Assembly (NCBI RefSeq): GCF_001425085.1
Contig: NZ_LMDN01000001.1
Location: 631,092-695,091 of the forward strand
Length of the DNA stretch: 64,000 bases
Reading direction: 5' to 3'
Source: Leifsonia sp. Root4
Lineage (GTDB): Bacteria; Actinomycetota; Actinomycetes; Actinomycetales; Microbacteriaceae
The notes beneath the pieces are model-generated. The model was not told the DNA's origin and did no database searches. It saw nothing but the letters and a program-made list of their open reading frames with translations. Each line of letters starts with the position of its first letter. Position 1 is the first letter of the stretch. Made by a program: the position numbers and the translations under genes. Below are positions 7,414-15,286 of the stretch, in pieces.

Positions 7414-8718
7414 CTAGTTGAGGAGCGCGGTGATCTTCTCGTCGTATTCGGCGGAGAGCGCCTTGATGTCGCCACCGGCCGTCACCTTGCCGAAGAACTC
7501 CTCGAGCAGTGCTGCACCCTCGACTGCAGCCCAGCCGGGAGCGGCGGGGGTCAGCTTGGAGGAGGCGGCCGACTCGATCAGCGCGGCGGCGAACTGGTCT
7601 TCACCGAGTGCAGAGGCGTAGTCCAGGTTTGCCGGGCCGAGGCCGTTCTCGCCGAGGAGCGTCTGGTACTCCGGGGAGAAGACGATCTTCAGCAGCTCGC
7701 GCGAGCCTGCCTGGTTCTTGCTGGCCGCCGAGATGGCGATGTTCGAGCCACCGGCGAAGACGGGGGCTGCGCCACCGTCGACGCCCGGGAGCACGAAGGT
7801 ACCGAAGACATCGTCGTTCCAGGTCGCGACCGTCTTGGTTGCATCGTCGGGGTCGGCGCTCAGGTCACCGATCGACCAGTGGGCCCAGCCCGGAGCGATG
7901 ATGGTCGCGGCCTCGGGAACGCCCGTCGCCTCGTTGTTGTTGATGTTGACCCACGGCGTGCTGTCGAACTCCGTGGCCGGGGCGAGGGATGCGCCCGCGA
8001 AGAGCTCGGCGAACTGGGTGATGCCCTTCTGGGTGTTGGCGGAGGAGAGGGTGGAGACCCACTGGTCGCCGTCCTTCTCTGCGAGCTCACCGTCGTTGGC
8101 GAAGATCCAGGAGATCGCGTTGCGCCAGTCGGAGCCACCGATGTAGAAACCGGACTGGCTGTCGGTGCGGAGCGCCTTCACGGTCTCGTCGAACTCGGCG
8201 AGGGTGGTCGGAACCTGCTTGCCGGCTGCCGCCCAGATGTCCTTGCGGTAGAAGTTGTACCGCGAGCCGAAGTAGTACGGCAGGGCGTAGTTGGCGCCGT
8301 CGACCGCGCCGACCTCGACGAAGGACTGGATCAGCTTGTCGCCGCCGAGCTCCTCGACCATGTCGCTGACGTCGCTGAACGCACCGACATTGGTGAACGT
8401 CGGCGACCAGGTGTTGCCGATCTCGACGACGTCGGGGGTGTTCTCAGCGTCGGGAAGCGAGGTGGTGAGCTTGGCGAGTGCGTCGCCCCAGCCCTGCTCC
8501 TCGATCGTGAGGGTGCCGCCGGTGGCATCCTTGTACTCGGTCTTGAGGTAGTCGCGCAGTGCGTCGGGTGTGTCGCCACCCATCAGCCACAGCGTGATGT
8601 CCTGCCCGTCGGCAGAGCCGCCGTCGTTACCGCCTTCGTTGCCGGTGGTTGCGCTGCAACCAGCAAGAACGAGTGCCGCTGCGGTGGCCAGTGCGAGGCC
8701 TGCATACCTTCTCTTCAT
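7414..8718 (-). CDS. Sugar-binding lipoprotein of ABC transporter (family 1 SBP)
   Basis: A 434-residue extracellular solute-binding protein. The N-terminus has a basic start, a hydrophobic core and a lipobox LAGC with the lipidated Cys at 21, then a Gly/Asp/Asn-rich linker. The mature part has the usual family-1 features: ITLWLMGGDTPDAL near the start, DVVEIGNTW, and Trp/Asn-rich sugar-contact segments such as GGSDWRNAISW. The protein would sit on the outer face of the membrane and deliver sugar to the two permeases downstream. Operon content (GH3, GlcNAc kinase, nagB) suggests GlcNAc or chitobiose-type ligands; this is an inference. Confidence 0.92.
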   Translation of the reverse strand: MKRRYAGLALATAAALVLAGCSATTGNEGGNDGGSADGQDITLWLMGGDTPDALRDYLKTEYKDATGGTLTIEEQGWGDALAKLTTSLPDAENTPDVVEIGNTWSPTFTNVGAFSDVSDMVEELGGDKLIQSFVEVGAVDGANYALPYYFGSRYNFYRKDIWAAAGKQVPTTLAEFDETVKALRTDSQSGFYIGGSDWRNAISWIFANDGELAEKDGDQWVSTLSSANTQKGITQFAELFAGASLAPATEFDSTPWVNINNNEATGVPEAATIIAPGWAHWSIGDLSADPDDATKTVATWNDDVFGTFVLPGVDGGAAPVFAGGSNIAISAASKNQAGSRELLKIVFSPEYQTLLGENGLGPANLDYASALGEDQFAAALIESAASSKLTPAAPGWAAVEGAALLEEFFGKVTAGGDIKALSAEYDEKITALLN

Positions 8719-8768
8719 TGCGGATTCCTTACTCTTGGTTGGGTGTTGTGCTGCGGGTCGGTGGGGTT

Positions 8769-9926
8769 CTATGAAACCCCGAGTTGTCCTGAGAGGACCA
8801 TGACGGCCGCGCCGCGCAAGACGATGTCGTCTCGCGCCAGTGCGGTCATCCGGAGGGTGAGATCGCCGGTGAACTCGGCCATCGTGCGTTTCCGGAGTGT
8901 CTCGATGGTTGCTGTCGCCAGCGGGCCATCAAGGAGTTCCGTCGGGCCGCTCAAGACAATCTCAGAGAGATTGAGGGCACCGACGACGGGGGCGAGGATG
9001 ATGCCGAGTCGGCGACCTGCCTCCCGAAGAATGAGTTCGCGCTCGGCCAAGCGCTCTGCGGCGTCGCCCGTGATCGCGTCGAGCTGTGCGGTCAATCGCG
9101 GTACGCTCAGCCAGGCCTCCAGGCAGCCGACCTTGCCGCAGGCGCAGACGGGTCCACCGTCTGTGCCGATGACGACGTGGCCGATCTCGCCGGCGGCCGA
9201 GTTGCTGCCGTAGAACGGGCGCCCACCGAGGATCAGCCCGGCGCCGACGCCGGCGCCGACCTTGACGAGCACCACGTCGCCGCTGGCGTCGCCGAAGCTG
9301 TGCTCGGCCAGCACTGCGGCATCCGCGTCGTTGGCGACGAGGACCGGAACGCCGAAGCGCTCCTGCAACAGCTGCTGCAGTGGCAGTTTCGCCCATTTGA
9401 GGTTGGCGGCGGTCAACACGGTGCCGGTGACGTCGACGATTCCGGGAGAGCCAACGCCGATTCCGAGCAGCGGCGCGCTGGCCTGGTGCACCAGCGATTC
9501 GATGAGCTCGATCACCGCGGCGAGCGCTGCGTCACCGGTGCGTCCGGCACGATCGGCGCCCTCGCGCAGGAGAACCCGCCCGTCGACGTCGAGGAGCGCG
9601 CCACGCAGGTTCTGATCGGAGAGGTCGATCCCGATGATCTGGAACGCCCCGCGGTCGATGTCGATCATCGTGGCCGGCTTGCCGGGACGGGTCGACTCAC
9701 GCTGCCCGAGCTCAGTGACGATGCCGTCGACGATCAGTTCCGCGACGAGGTCGGAGATCGTGACCTTGGTGAGCCCGGTTTCGCGGGCGATGTCTGCGCG
9801 GCTCTGGGCACCCTGCACGTAGAGGGTCTGCAACACCAGAGCGCGATTGTGGCCGCGTGCATGCTCGGGCAGCACCTTGGCGGTGGGCCTGAGGATGCGC
9901 CCGTGACTGGGCTGCGTTGCGGTCAT
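8769..9926 (-). CDS. ROK-family transcriptional repressor (NagC/XylR type)
   Basis: A 385-residue regulator with an N-terminal winged helix-turn-helix (about 28-85; SRADIARETGLTKVTISDL), a ROK sugar-binding domain (IGIDLSDQNLRGALLDVDG) and the zinc site CACGKVGCLE. It heads the leftward operon and lies 50 bases from the binding-protein gene, so it probably senses the imported sugar or its phosphate. A dyad overlapping its own -10 box fits autoregulation of the whole operon. The ATG at 9926 follows the -10 box by seven bases and there is no Shine-Dalgarno sequence, so the message is probably leaderless. Confidence 0.92.
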   Translation of the reverse strand: MTATQPSHGRILRPTAKVLPEHARGHNRALVLQTLYVQGAQSRADIARETGLTKVTISDLVAELIVDGIVTELGQRESTRPGKPATMIDIDRGAFQIIGIDLSDQNLRGALLDVDGRVLLREGADRAGRTGDAALAAVIELIESLVHQASAPLLGIGVGSPGIVDVTGTVLTAANLKWAKLPLQQLLQERFGVPVLVANDADAAVLAEHSFGDASGDVVLVKVGAGVGAGLILGGRPFYGSNSAAGEIGHVVIGTDGGPVCACGKVGCLEAWLSVPRLTAQLDAITGDAAERLAERELILREAGRRLGIILAPVVGALNLSEIVLSGPTELLDGPLATATIETLRKRTMAEFTGDLTLRMTALARDDIVLRGAAVMVLSGQLGVS

Positions 9927-9930
9927 GGTT

Positions 9931-9949
9931 GTTAGTAAAGCTTACGAAC
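9931..9949. promoter_or_regulatory. ROK-type operator
   Basis: GTTAGTAAAGCTTACGAAC is an inverted repeat with 8-base arms (one mismatch) around a 3-base centre. Its TTAGTAA core resembles known ROK repressor sites. It covers the -10 box of the operon headed by the ROK regulator, so binding should block transcription. Confidence 0.65.
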
Positions 9950-9962
9950 AAACAATGCGCAA
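9934..9962 (-). promoter_or_regulatory. Promoter of the amino-sugar operon
   Basis: Read leftwards, TTGCGC (-35, 9957-9962) and TTTACT (-10, 9934-9939) are separated by 17 bases. The -10 box is followed by seven bases and the ATG of the ROK regulator, which predicts a leaderless transcript. The operator at 9931-9949 overlaps the -10 box. Confidence 0.55.
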
Positions 9963-10033
9963 CCCCGGGACGCACATTTTTCCCGCCCTTTATGGATCTG
10001 TGACCTTGGGCTCTCGGCCGCTGCGCCCTGGCG

Positions 10034-11935
10034 TCAGCGCGCGAGTTCCGTGACCGGCGGCGCCGGGGCCGCAGGCACAGACCAGGCCCGGTCGCGGCGC
10101 GAGCCGATCGCCCGCAGCGCGTTCAGGATCGCCACGAGGTCGACGACCTCCTGCAGCCCGGCGCCGACGGTCGCCGGGATCACCCCGAAGGCCGCGATCA
10201 GCATCAGCACGACGCTGAAGGCGATGCCGATCCAGATGCTCTGCAGGGCGATCCGCATCGTGTCCTGCCCGATGTACACGGCGCGGGCGGCTCGCGAGAT
10301 GTCGTCCACCATGATCACGACGTCGGCCGACTCGCTTGCCGCGGTGGAGCCCCTGGCGCCCATTGCGATGCCGACATCCGCCGCGGCGAGAACCGGGGCG
10401 TCGTTGACGCCGTCGCCGACCATGATCACGGGGCGGGCGGTGATCTCGCGGACGGCGGTGACCTTGTCCTCCGGCAGGCATTCGGCCCGCACTCTGGTGA
10501 TGTCGAGCTGGGCGGCCACGTGCTCGGCGGTCGGCCAGGCATCGCCGGTGAGGATCATGCTCTCCCGAACGCCGAGGCGGGCGAGCTCCCGCACGGTGGC
10601 TGCAGCATTCTCGCGCAGGCTGTCGCTGGCGACGATGCTGCCGGCGAAGCGGCCGTCGACGGCGACGGCGATCGAGAGCTGGCCACCGGAGAGCGGTGTG
10701 GCCAGCGCATCCGGCGCCGCGTCGCGAACGAAGCCCAGCTTGCCGATCGTGACGGTCCGGCCGTCGATTCTGGCGACGACGCCATGCGTCGCCACCTCCC
10801 TGGCCGTCTCGGCCGGGAGCAGGGTCAGGCCTCGATCCCGTGCCGCCTGCATGATCGAGGCGGCGAGCACGTGCGAGGAGTACTGCTCGGCGGATGCCGC
10901 GAGCACGAGCACCTCGTCGGCCGTGAACCCCGGCTCCGGCCGCACCTCGGCCAGGCTCGGCGTGCCGTGGGTGAGCGTCCCCGTCTTGTCGAAGACGACC
11001 GTGCGTGCGCGGGAGAGCTGTTCCAGCACACCGCCGCCTTTCACGATCACGCCATTGCGTGCGGCACGACTCATGCCGCCCATGAACGCGACCGGCGCCG
11101 CGATCAGCAGCGGACACGGCGTCGCGACCACGAGCACCTCGGCGAAGCGCACCGGGTCCCCGCTGATCGCCCAGGCGGCGCCGGCGACGGCGAGCGCGAA
11201 CAGCGTGAACGGCACGGCGTAACGATCGGCCAGACGCACGACCGGCGCCTTGCTCTCGCTGGCCTCGGCGACGAGGGCGACGATGCGCTGGTATTGGCTG
11301 TTCTCCGCTGTCGCGCTCGCCCGGATCTGCACGGCCGCCTGCCCGTTGACGGCACCGCTCAGCACGCCGTCGCCGGCGAAGCGCTGCACGGGCATGCTCT
11401 CGCCCGTCAGCGAGGACTCGTCGAACGCTCCACCACCCTCCGGCAGCTCCTCGCCGAGCAGTACGCCGTCGACCGGAACGATCTCGGCCGGACGCAGCAA
11501 CAGCGTGTCGCCGACGGCGACCGCGGTGGCGGGGATCTCCTCGATCGATCCGTCTGGCAGCACCCGGTGCGCCGACTGCGGCGACTTCTCCAGCAGCGCG
11601 TTGAGCTCTCGCTTCGCGCGTCCGGCGGCGTAATCCTCCAACGCCTCGCCGCCGGTCAGCATCAGCACGATCACGAGGCTCGCGACGTATTCGTTGACGA
11701 GCACAGTGGCCACGATGGCGGTGACGGCGAGGATGTCGAGACCCCAGTGCCCGCGCATGATGTCACGGACCATCTCGTAGGCCTGCATCGCCGCGACGAC
11801 GAGCGCGAAGCCGCTGAACAGCCACTGCACGGCGCTCGGCCAGCCGCCGGCCCAGAGCACGATTCCCAGCACGGCGACGAGCAGCGTCGTCGCGAGCAGC
11901 GGGTAGCGGCGGGCGTTCCTCAGAATCCATGCCAT
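10034..11935 (-). CDS. Heavy-metal P-type ATPase (P1B family, TPC motif)
   Basis: A 633-residue cation pump. Visible motifs in order are the actuator DESSLTGESMP (about 172-182), membrane metal-site motif TPCP (272-275), phosphorylation motif DKTGTLT with D316, and the hinge GDGVNDAPVL. There is no N-terminal CxxC or HMA metal-binding domain, and the protein is shorter than CopA or ZntA. The usual CPC is TPC here, so the cargo is probably not Cu(I); TPC is known from a minor P1B group linked to iron or nickel efflux, but the C-terminal hemerythrin domain of that group is absent. It stands alone between the amino-sugar operon and icd. Another in-frame ATG lies six codons upstream of the chosen start. 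Confidence 0.85.
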   Translation of the reverse strand: MAWILRNARRYPLLATTLLVAVLGIVLWAGGWPSAVQWLFSGFALVVAAMQAYEMVRDIMRGHWGLDILAVTAIVATVLVNEYVASLVIVLMLTGGEALEDYAAGRAKRELNALLEKSPQSAHRVLPDGSIEEIPATAVAVGDTLLLRPAEIVPVDGVLLGEELPEGGGAFDESSLTGESMPVQRFAGDGVLSGAVNGQAAVQIRASATAENSQYQRIVALVAEASESKAPVVRLADRYAVPFTLFALAVAGAAWAISGDPVRFAEVLVVATPCPLLIAAPVAFMGGMSRAARNGVIVKGGGVLEQLSRARTVVFDKTGTLTHGTPSLAEVRPEPGFTADEVLVLAASAEQYSSHVLAASIMQAARDRGLTLLPAETAREVATHGVVARIDGRTVTIGKLGFVRDAAPDALATPLSGGQLSIAVAVDGRFAGSIVASDSLRENAAATVRELARLGVRESMILTGDAWPTAEHVAAQLDITRVRAECLPEDKVTAVREITARPVIMVGDGVNDAPVLAAADVGIAMGARGSTAASESADVVIMVDDISRAARAVYIGQDTMRIALQSIWIGIAFSVVLMLIAAFGVIPATVGAGLQEVVDLVAILNALRAIGSRRDRAWSVPAAPAPPVTELAR

Positions 11936-12010
11936 ACCTCGAGCTTGGCCCATTCTGGATGGCGGCGCCAGCAAGCCGAGGCTCGCCTCAGTGCCTGGCG
12001 GTGGCAGCGA

Positions 12011-12044
12011 CAGAGGGCCGGATGCCATGGCATCCGACCCTCTG
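12011..12044 (-). terminator. Intrinsic terminator of icd
   Basis: A nearly perfect 16-bp stem with a 2-base loop (outer arms CAGAGGG/CCCTCTG, inner arms GGATGCC/GGCATCC) lies 20 bases beyond the icd stop. On the leftward transcript the two central positions also pair (one C-G, one G-U). Confidence 0.8.
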
Positions 12045-12063
12045 GGAACTGCTCTGTCGCGCC

Positions 12064-13278
12064 TTAAGCCAGGCGCGCCTTGAGGTTGTCCGCGATCTCG
12101 GCGAGGAACTCCTCCGTGGTCTGGTAGGCCTGCTCCGGGCCGACCAGCAGGGCGAGGTCCTTGGTCATCTTGCCGCTCTCGACGGTCTTGATGACGACGT
12201 CTTCGAGCGTGTGCGCGAAGTCGATGAGCGGCTGGTTGCCGTCGAGCTTGCCACGGTGCTGCAGGCCACGGGTCCACGCGAAGATTGAGGCGATCGGGTT
12301 CGTGGAGGTGGGCTTGCCCGCCTGGTGCTGACGGTAGTGACGGGTCACGGTGCCGTGCGCGGCCTCCGCCTCGACGACCTTGCCGTCCGGCGTGGCCAGA
12401 ACGCTGGTCATGAGGCCGAGCGAGCCGAAGCCCTGAGCGACGGTGTCCGACTGAACGTCGCCGTCGTAGTTCTTGCACGCCCAGACGTAGCCGCCCTCCC
12501 ACTTCATGGCCGAGGCGACCATGTCGTCGATGAGGCGGTGCTCGTAGGTGAGACCTGCAGCGTCGAACTGCTCCTTGAACTCCGCCTCGAAGATCTCCTG
12601 GAAGATGTCCTTGAAGCGACCGTCGTAGGCCTTGAGGATGGTGTTCTTGGTGGAGAGGTACACCGGGAAGTTGCGGCTCAGGCCGTAGTTCAGGCTGGCG
12701 CGTGCGAAGTCGACGATCGAGGCGTCGAGGTTGTACTGCACCTGTGCGATGCCGTCGCCCGGGGCCTGGAAGACCTCGAACTTCTGTGCCTCGCCGCCGT
12801 CCTTGGGCGTGAACTCGACCGTGAGGGTGCCCTCGCCCTTGAACAGGAAGTCGGTTGCGCGGTACTGGTCACCGAAGGCGTGACGGCCGATGATGATCGG
12901 CTTGTTCCAGCCAGGAACCAGACGCGGGATGTTGGAGATGATGATCGGCTCGCGGAAGATGACGCCGCCGAGGATGTTGCGGATGGTGCCGTTCGGGCTC
13001 TTCCACATCTTCTTCAGGCCGAACTCCTCGACGCGCGCCTCGTCCGGCGTGATCGTGGCGCACTTGACGCCGACGCCGTGCTTCTGGATGGCGTGAGCGG
13101 CGTCGATCGTGATCTGGTCATCGGTCTCGTCGCGCTTCTCGATGCCGAGGTCGTAGTACTCGAGGTTCACGTCGAGGTACGGGTGGATGAGCGTGTCCTT
13201 GATGGCCTGCCAGATAATGCGGGTCATCTCGTCGCCGTCGAGCTCGACGACAGTGCCTTCAACCTTGATCTTTGACAA
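12064..13278 (-). CDS. icd: NADP-dependent isocitrate dehydrogenase
   Basis: A 404-residue TCA-cycle enzyme that converts isocitrate to 2-oxoglutarate with NADP. The N-terminus [20 protein letters not shown] is characteristic of the short dimeric IDH type; [12 protein letters not shown], the metal/substrate segment around RLIDDMVA, and [13 protein letters not shown] are all present. The start is a TTG at 13278, chosen because AAGGAG lies five bases upstream and the family begins at this residue; no ATG occurs nearby in frame at the right place. It is monocistronic, with its own terminator. Confidence 0.97.
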   Translation of the reverse strand: MSKIKVEGTVVELDGDEMTRIIWQAIKDTLIHPYLDVNLEYYDLGIEKRDETDDQITIDAAHAIQKHGVGVKCATITPDEARVEEFGLKKMWKSPNGTIRNILGGVIFREPIIISNIPRLVPGWNKPIIIGRHAFGDQYRATDFLFKGEGTLTVEFTPKDGGEAQKFEVFQAPGDGIAQVQYNLDASIVDFARASLNYGLSRNFPVYLSTKNTILKAYDGRFKDIFQEIFEAEFKEQFDAAGLTYEHRLIDDMVASAMKWEGGYVWACKNYDGDVQSDTVAQGFGSLGLMTSVLATPDGKVVEAEAAHGTVTRHYRQHQAGKPTSTNPIASIFAWTRGLQHRGKLDGNQPLIDFAHTLEDVVIKTVESGKMTKDLALLVGPEQAYQTTEEFLAEIADNLKARLA

Positions 13279-13402
13279 TGGGTCTCCTTGCAAGAAGTTG
13301 GGGGGCCGAAGCGGCCTCTGCAATCGTACCCGAGCCACGCAACTGTCTTGACATCGAGAGATCCGGATGCCGGATACCCGGTTCCCGCGAGATGCGCGGT
13401 AA

Positions 13403-13437
13403 CCGAGCCCCGCTCGACTACCTCGAACGGGGCTCGG
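13403..13437. other. Hairpin in the icd-GNAT intergenic region
   Basis: A perfect 10-bp inverted repeat (13403-13412 with 13428-13437; arm CCGAGCCCCG) with a 15-base loop ends five bases before the -10 box of the GNAT gene. It is too far from the icd stop and on the wrong side to serve icd. It may be an operator or a structural element; I cannot decide. Confidence 0.5.
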
Positions 13438-13442
13438 CGGGT

Positions 13443-13448
13443 TAGCCT
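13443..13448 (+). promoter_or_regulatory. Candidate leaderless -10 box for the GNAT gene
   Basis: TAGCCT is followed by six bases and the ATG at 13455, with no Shine-Dalgarno sequence. Confidence 0.5.
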
Positions 13449-13454
13449 AAGGCC

Positions 13455-13910
13455 ATGGCTGAATTGCGACTGGAAGAATTGTCCGCGTCGAACGTTGTGG
13501 CGGCGAACAGCTTGAGCCTGAAGCCCGGGCAGGAGCAGTTCATCACGCCCGTCTCATACTCGGCCGAGACCTCGGTACTCGTTCCAGGCAGCGCATGGCA
13601 GCGCGTCGTCCTGCAGGACGACAAGGTCGTCGGGTTCATCCACGGCAACTTCGATCCTGACAATGAGCATGAAGAATTCCGCGCATGCATTTGGCGCATC
13701 AACGTCGACGCCGACGCACAAGGCAAGGGTGTCGGTCGCTTCGCGGCGAAGGCGCTGGCCCAGGAGGCCCTGAAGCGCGGCGTGAAGCGCATCACGGTGA
13801 TGTGGGAGCCGGGCGAGACGGGCCCTGAGGCGTTCTTCCACCGCATCGGCTTCGTCGACATCGGCGAGACGCAGTACGGCGACGTCATCGGCGCACTCGA
13901 AATCGCCTAG
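13455..13910 (+). CDS. GNAT family N-acetyltransferase
   Basis: A 151-residue single-domain acetyltransferase. The acetyl-CoA loop reads VDADAQGKGVGRFAAKAL (about 88-105; Q/RxxGxG/A), and the C-terminal strand WEPGETGPEAFFHRIGF is typical of the fold. The N-terminal ANSLSLKPGQEQFITPV resembles the Bacillus polyamine acetyltransferases BltD and PaiA, so a small amine is a possible acceptor; this is only a resemblance. It is followed 11 bases later by the alkyltransferase-like gene. A leaderless promoter box sets the start. Confidence 0.85.
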   Translation: MAELRLEELSASNVVAANSLSLKPGQEQFITPVSYSAETSVLVPGSAWQRVVLQDDKVVGFIHGNFDPDNEHEEFRACIWRINVDADAQGKGVGRFAAKALAQEALKRGVKRITVMWEPGETGPEAFFHRIGFVDIGETQYGDVIGALEIA

Positions 13911-13913
13911 CCT
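13908..13913 (+). promoter_or_regulatory. Candidate -10 box for the alkyltransferase-like gene
   Basis: TAGCCT, whose first three bases are the stop codon of the GNAT gene, lies eight bases before the ATG at 13922. It matches the box in front of the GNAT gene. There is no Shine-Dalgarno sequence. Confidence 0.35.
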
Positions 13914-13921
13914 GCACGGCC

Positions 13922-14236
13922 ATGGCCGTTCCTGATCGCGGATTCGCCGAGGCGGTGCTGGCCGTGGTCGACGACATCCCTGCCGGGCACGTGATGACGT
14001 ACGGCGACGTTGCAGCGATGCTCGGATCACGGGGCGCCCGCGCCGTCGGGCAGGTGATGGCCTACTACGGGTCGAGCTCACCCTGGTGGCGTGTGCTGCG
14101 CGCCGGCGGCCACCCTCCCCGCGGGCTGGCGGCCAGGGCGCTGCCCTACTACGACGCAGAGGGCACCCCGCTCATCACGACGACGAGCGAGGACGGATAC
14201 CGGGTCGACTACGCCGCGGCGCGCTGGCGGCCCTAG
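13922..14236 (+). CDS. Alkyltransferase-like protein (ATL, MGMT family)
   Basis: A 104-residue protein matching the DNA-binding domain of O6-alkylguanine alkyltransferase, with the helix-turn-helix region IPAGHVMTYGDVAAMLGS and the glycine turn. The PCHR active-site motif of MGMT is PWWR here (54-57), so the alkyl-accepting Cys is replaced by Trp55, as in ATL proteins such as E. coli YbaZ (PWQR-type). ATLs bind O6-alkylguanine, flip the base and hand the lesion to nucleotide excision repair. It cannot transfer the alkyl group itself. Confidence 0.88.
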   Translation: MAVPDRGFAEAVLAVVDDIPAGHVMTYGDVAAMLGSRGARAVGQVMAYYGSSSPWWRVLRAGGHPPRGLAARALPYYDAEGTPLITTTSEDGYRVDYAAARWRP

Positions 14237-14262
14237 CCCCGCCCCGCGCGTGCCCCCGGATT

Positions 14263-14331
14263 CGGAGGAGAAAGCGCGATCGGGAGGATGGATTCCGCCA
14301 TTGCGCCCTCCGCACCGCGCTTTCTCCTCCC
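14263..14331. repeat. 69-bp palindromic repeat, left copy
   Basis: A long imperfect palindrome with perfect 15-bp outer arms (14264-14278 and 14316-14330; arm GGAGGAGAAAGCGCG) and an inner GGAGG/CCTCC pair. It is identical to 15287-15355 except for one base (C14299 against G15323). The two copies lie in the same orientation on either side of the AbiEi/DUF559 gene. Confidence 0.9.
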
Positions 14332-14425
14332 AAGCGAGTTGTGCACAGTCGACCGTTCCCGCGGAGTTCTGCACAGAATCACGACCGGACCCGTGCGAGC
14401 GGATGCCGACGCTCAGGCTTGAGTC

Positions 14426-15274
14426 ATGAATCTCACAGCATGGTTGGCCCAGCACGACGGCATCGCGCACAACAAGACCGTCGCCACTGCCGGATTCACC
14501 CGCTACAGCGTGCGCGCCGCGCTCGAATCCGGCGCAGCGCAGCGCATCCGCCGCGATTGGATCGCACTCCCCACAACCCCCGACGAGCTCAGGCTGGCCG
14601 CTCAGGCCGGAGGCAGGCTGAGCTGTCTGAGCGCCGCACAACGGCTCGGGCTCTGGCACCTCGGTGACGGCCTGACACACCTCTCGGTCAATCCACGCTC
14701 CGGCCACGTCACCGGCGACGGGCTCATCCTGCATTGGAGCGCTGGACCGGCCCCGACCAGGCCGTACTCGCTTCTTGAGCCAATCGAGAACGTGCTTGTG
14801 CACCTCGCGCGGTGCCAACCATTCGAGAACGCGTTGGCCGTGTGGGACTCCGCGCTCAACCACGGGCTTGTCTCCGAGGCCCATCTGGCCAGACTTCCGC
14901 TCCGAAGCGTCGCCGCCCGCCGGCTGCGCTCAGCGTGTTCGAGCCTGTCCGACTCCGGCTTGGAGACAATCCCCGTGGCGAGGCTGGCCGCCCTGGGCGT
15001 CACGGTTCGCCAGCAGGTCTTCATCGAGGGCCACCGCGTCGATGGCCTCATCGGCGAGCGCCTCGTGCTGCAGATCGACGGATTCGCGCATCACCGGGAT
15101 GCCGTTCAGCGCCGCTCGGACATCGCCCACGACCGTGCACTCGCCCTGCTCGGCTACACCGTGTTCCGTTACGACTACAAGCAGATTCTGTTCGAGTGGC
15201 CCCGGGTGGAGGCCGAGATCCTCCGGGCCATGGCCCAGCAGCTGCACCTCGACGCCCAGAAGCATGCGCGCTGA
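14426..15274 (+). CDS. AbiEi-type wHTH plus DUF559 (PD-(D/E)XK nuclease-like) protein
   Basis: A 282-residue protein. The N-terminal part (about 3-85) matches the AbiEi antitoxin-type winged helix (GIAHNKTVATAGFTRYSV, then RRDWIALP). The C-terminal part (about 178-275) is a DUF559/Vsr-like nuclease fold: E180, D206 in GHRVDGLIGE, and 216-QID-218 where E-x-D is canonical, followed by the conserved DIAHDRALALLGYTVFRYDY. The Q at 216 leaves activity uncertain. No toxin gene is adjacent, so it is not a standard AbiE pair. A 69-bp palindrome lies 94 bases before the gene and a near-identical one 12 bases after it. Function is not established; a DNA-nicking or repeat-linked nuclease is possible. 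Confidence 0.8.
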   Translation: MNLTAWLAQHDGIAHNKTVATAGFTRYSVRAALESGAAQRIRRDWIALPTTPDELRLAAQAGGRLSCLSAAQRLGLWHLGDGLTHLSVNPRSGHVTGDGLILHWSAGPAPTRPYSLLEPIENVLVHLARCQPFENALAVWDSALNHGLVSEAHLARLPLRSVAARRLRSACSSLSDSGLETIPVARLAALGVTVRQQVFIEGHRVDGLIGERLVLQIDGFAHHRDAVQRRSDIAHDRALALLGYTVFRYDYKQILFEWPRVEAEILRAMAQQLHLDAQKHAR

Positions 15275-15286
15275 CGGAGTGCGTTG

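Noticed and set aside
13279..13338. ATG start for icd at 13338
   Set aside because: It adds 20 residues unlike any isocitrate dehydrogenase and passes through the ribosome binding site of the TTG start at 13278.
14426..15274. AbiE toxin-antitoxin pair
   Set aside because: Only the AbiEi-like domain is present; no AbiEii nucleotidyltransferase toxin gene lies on either side.
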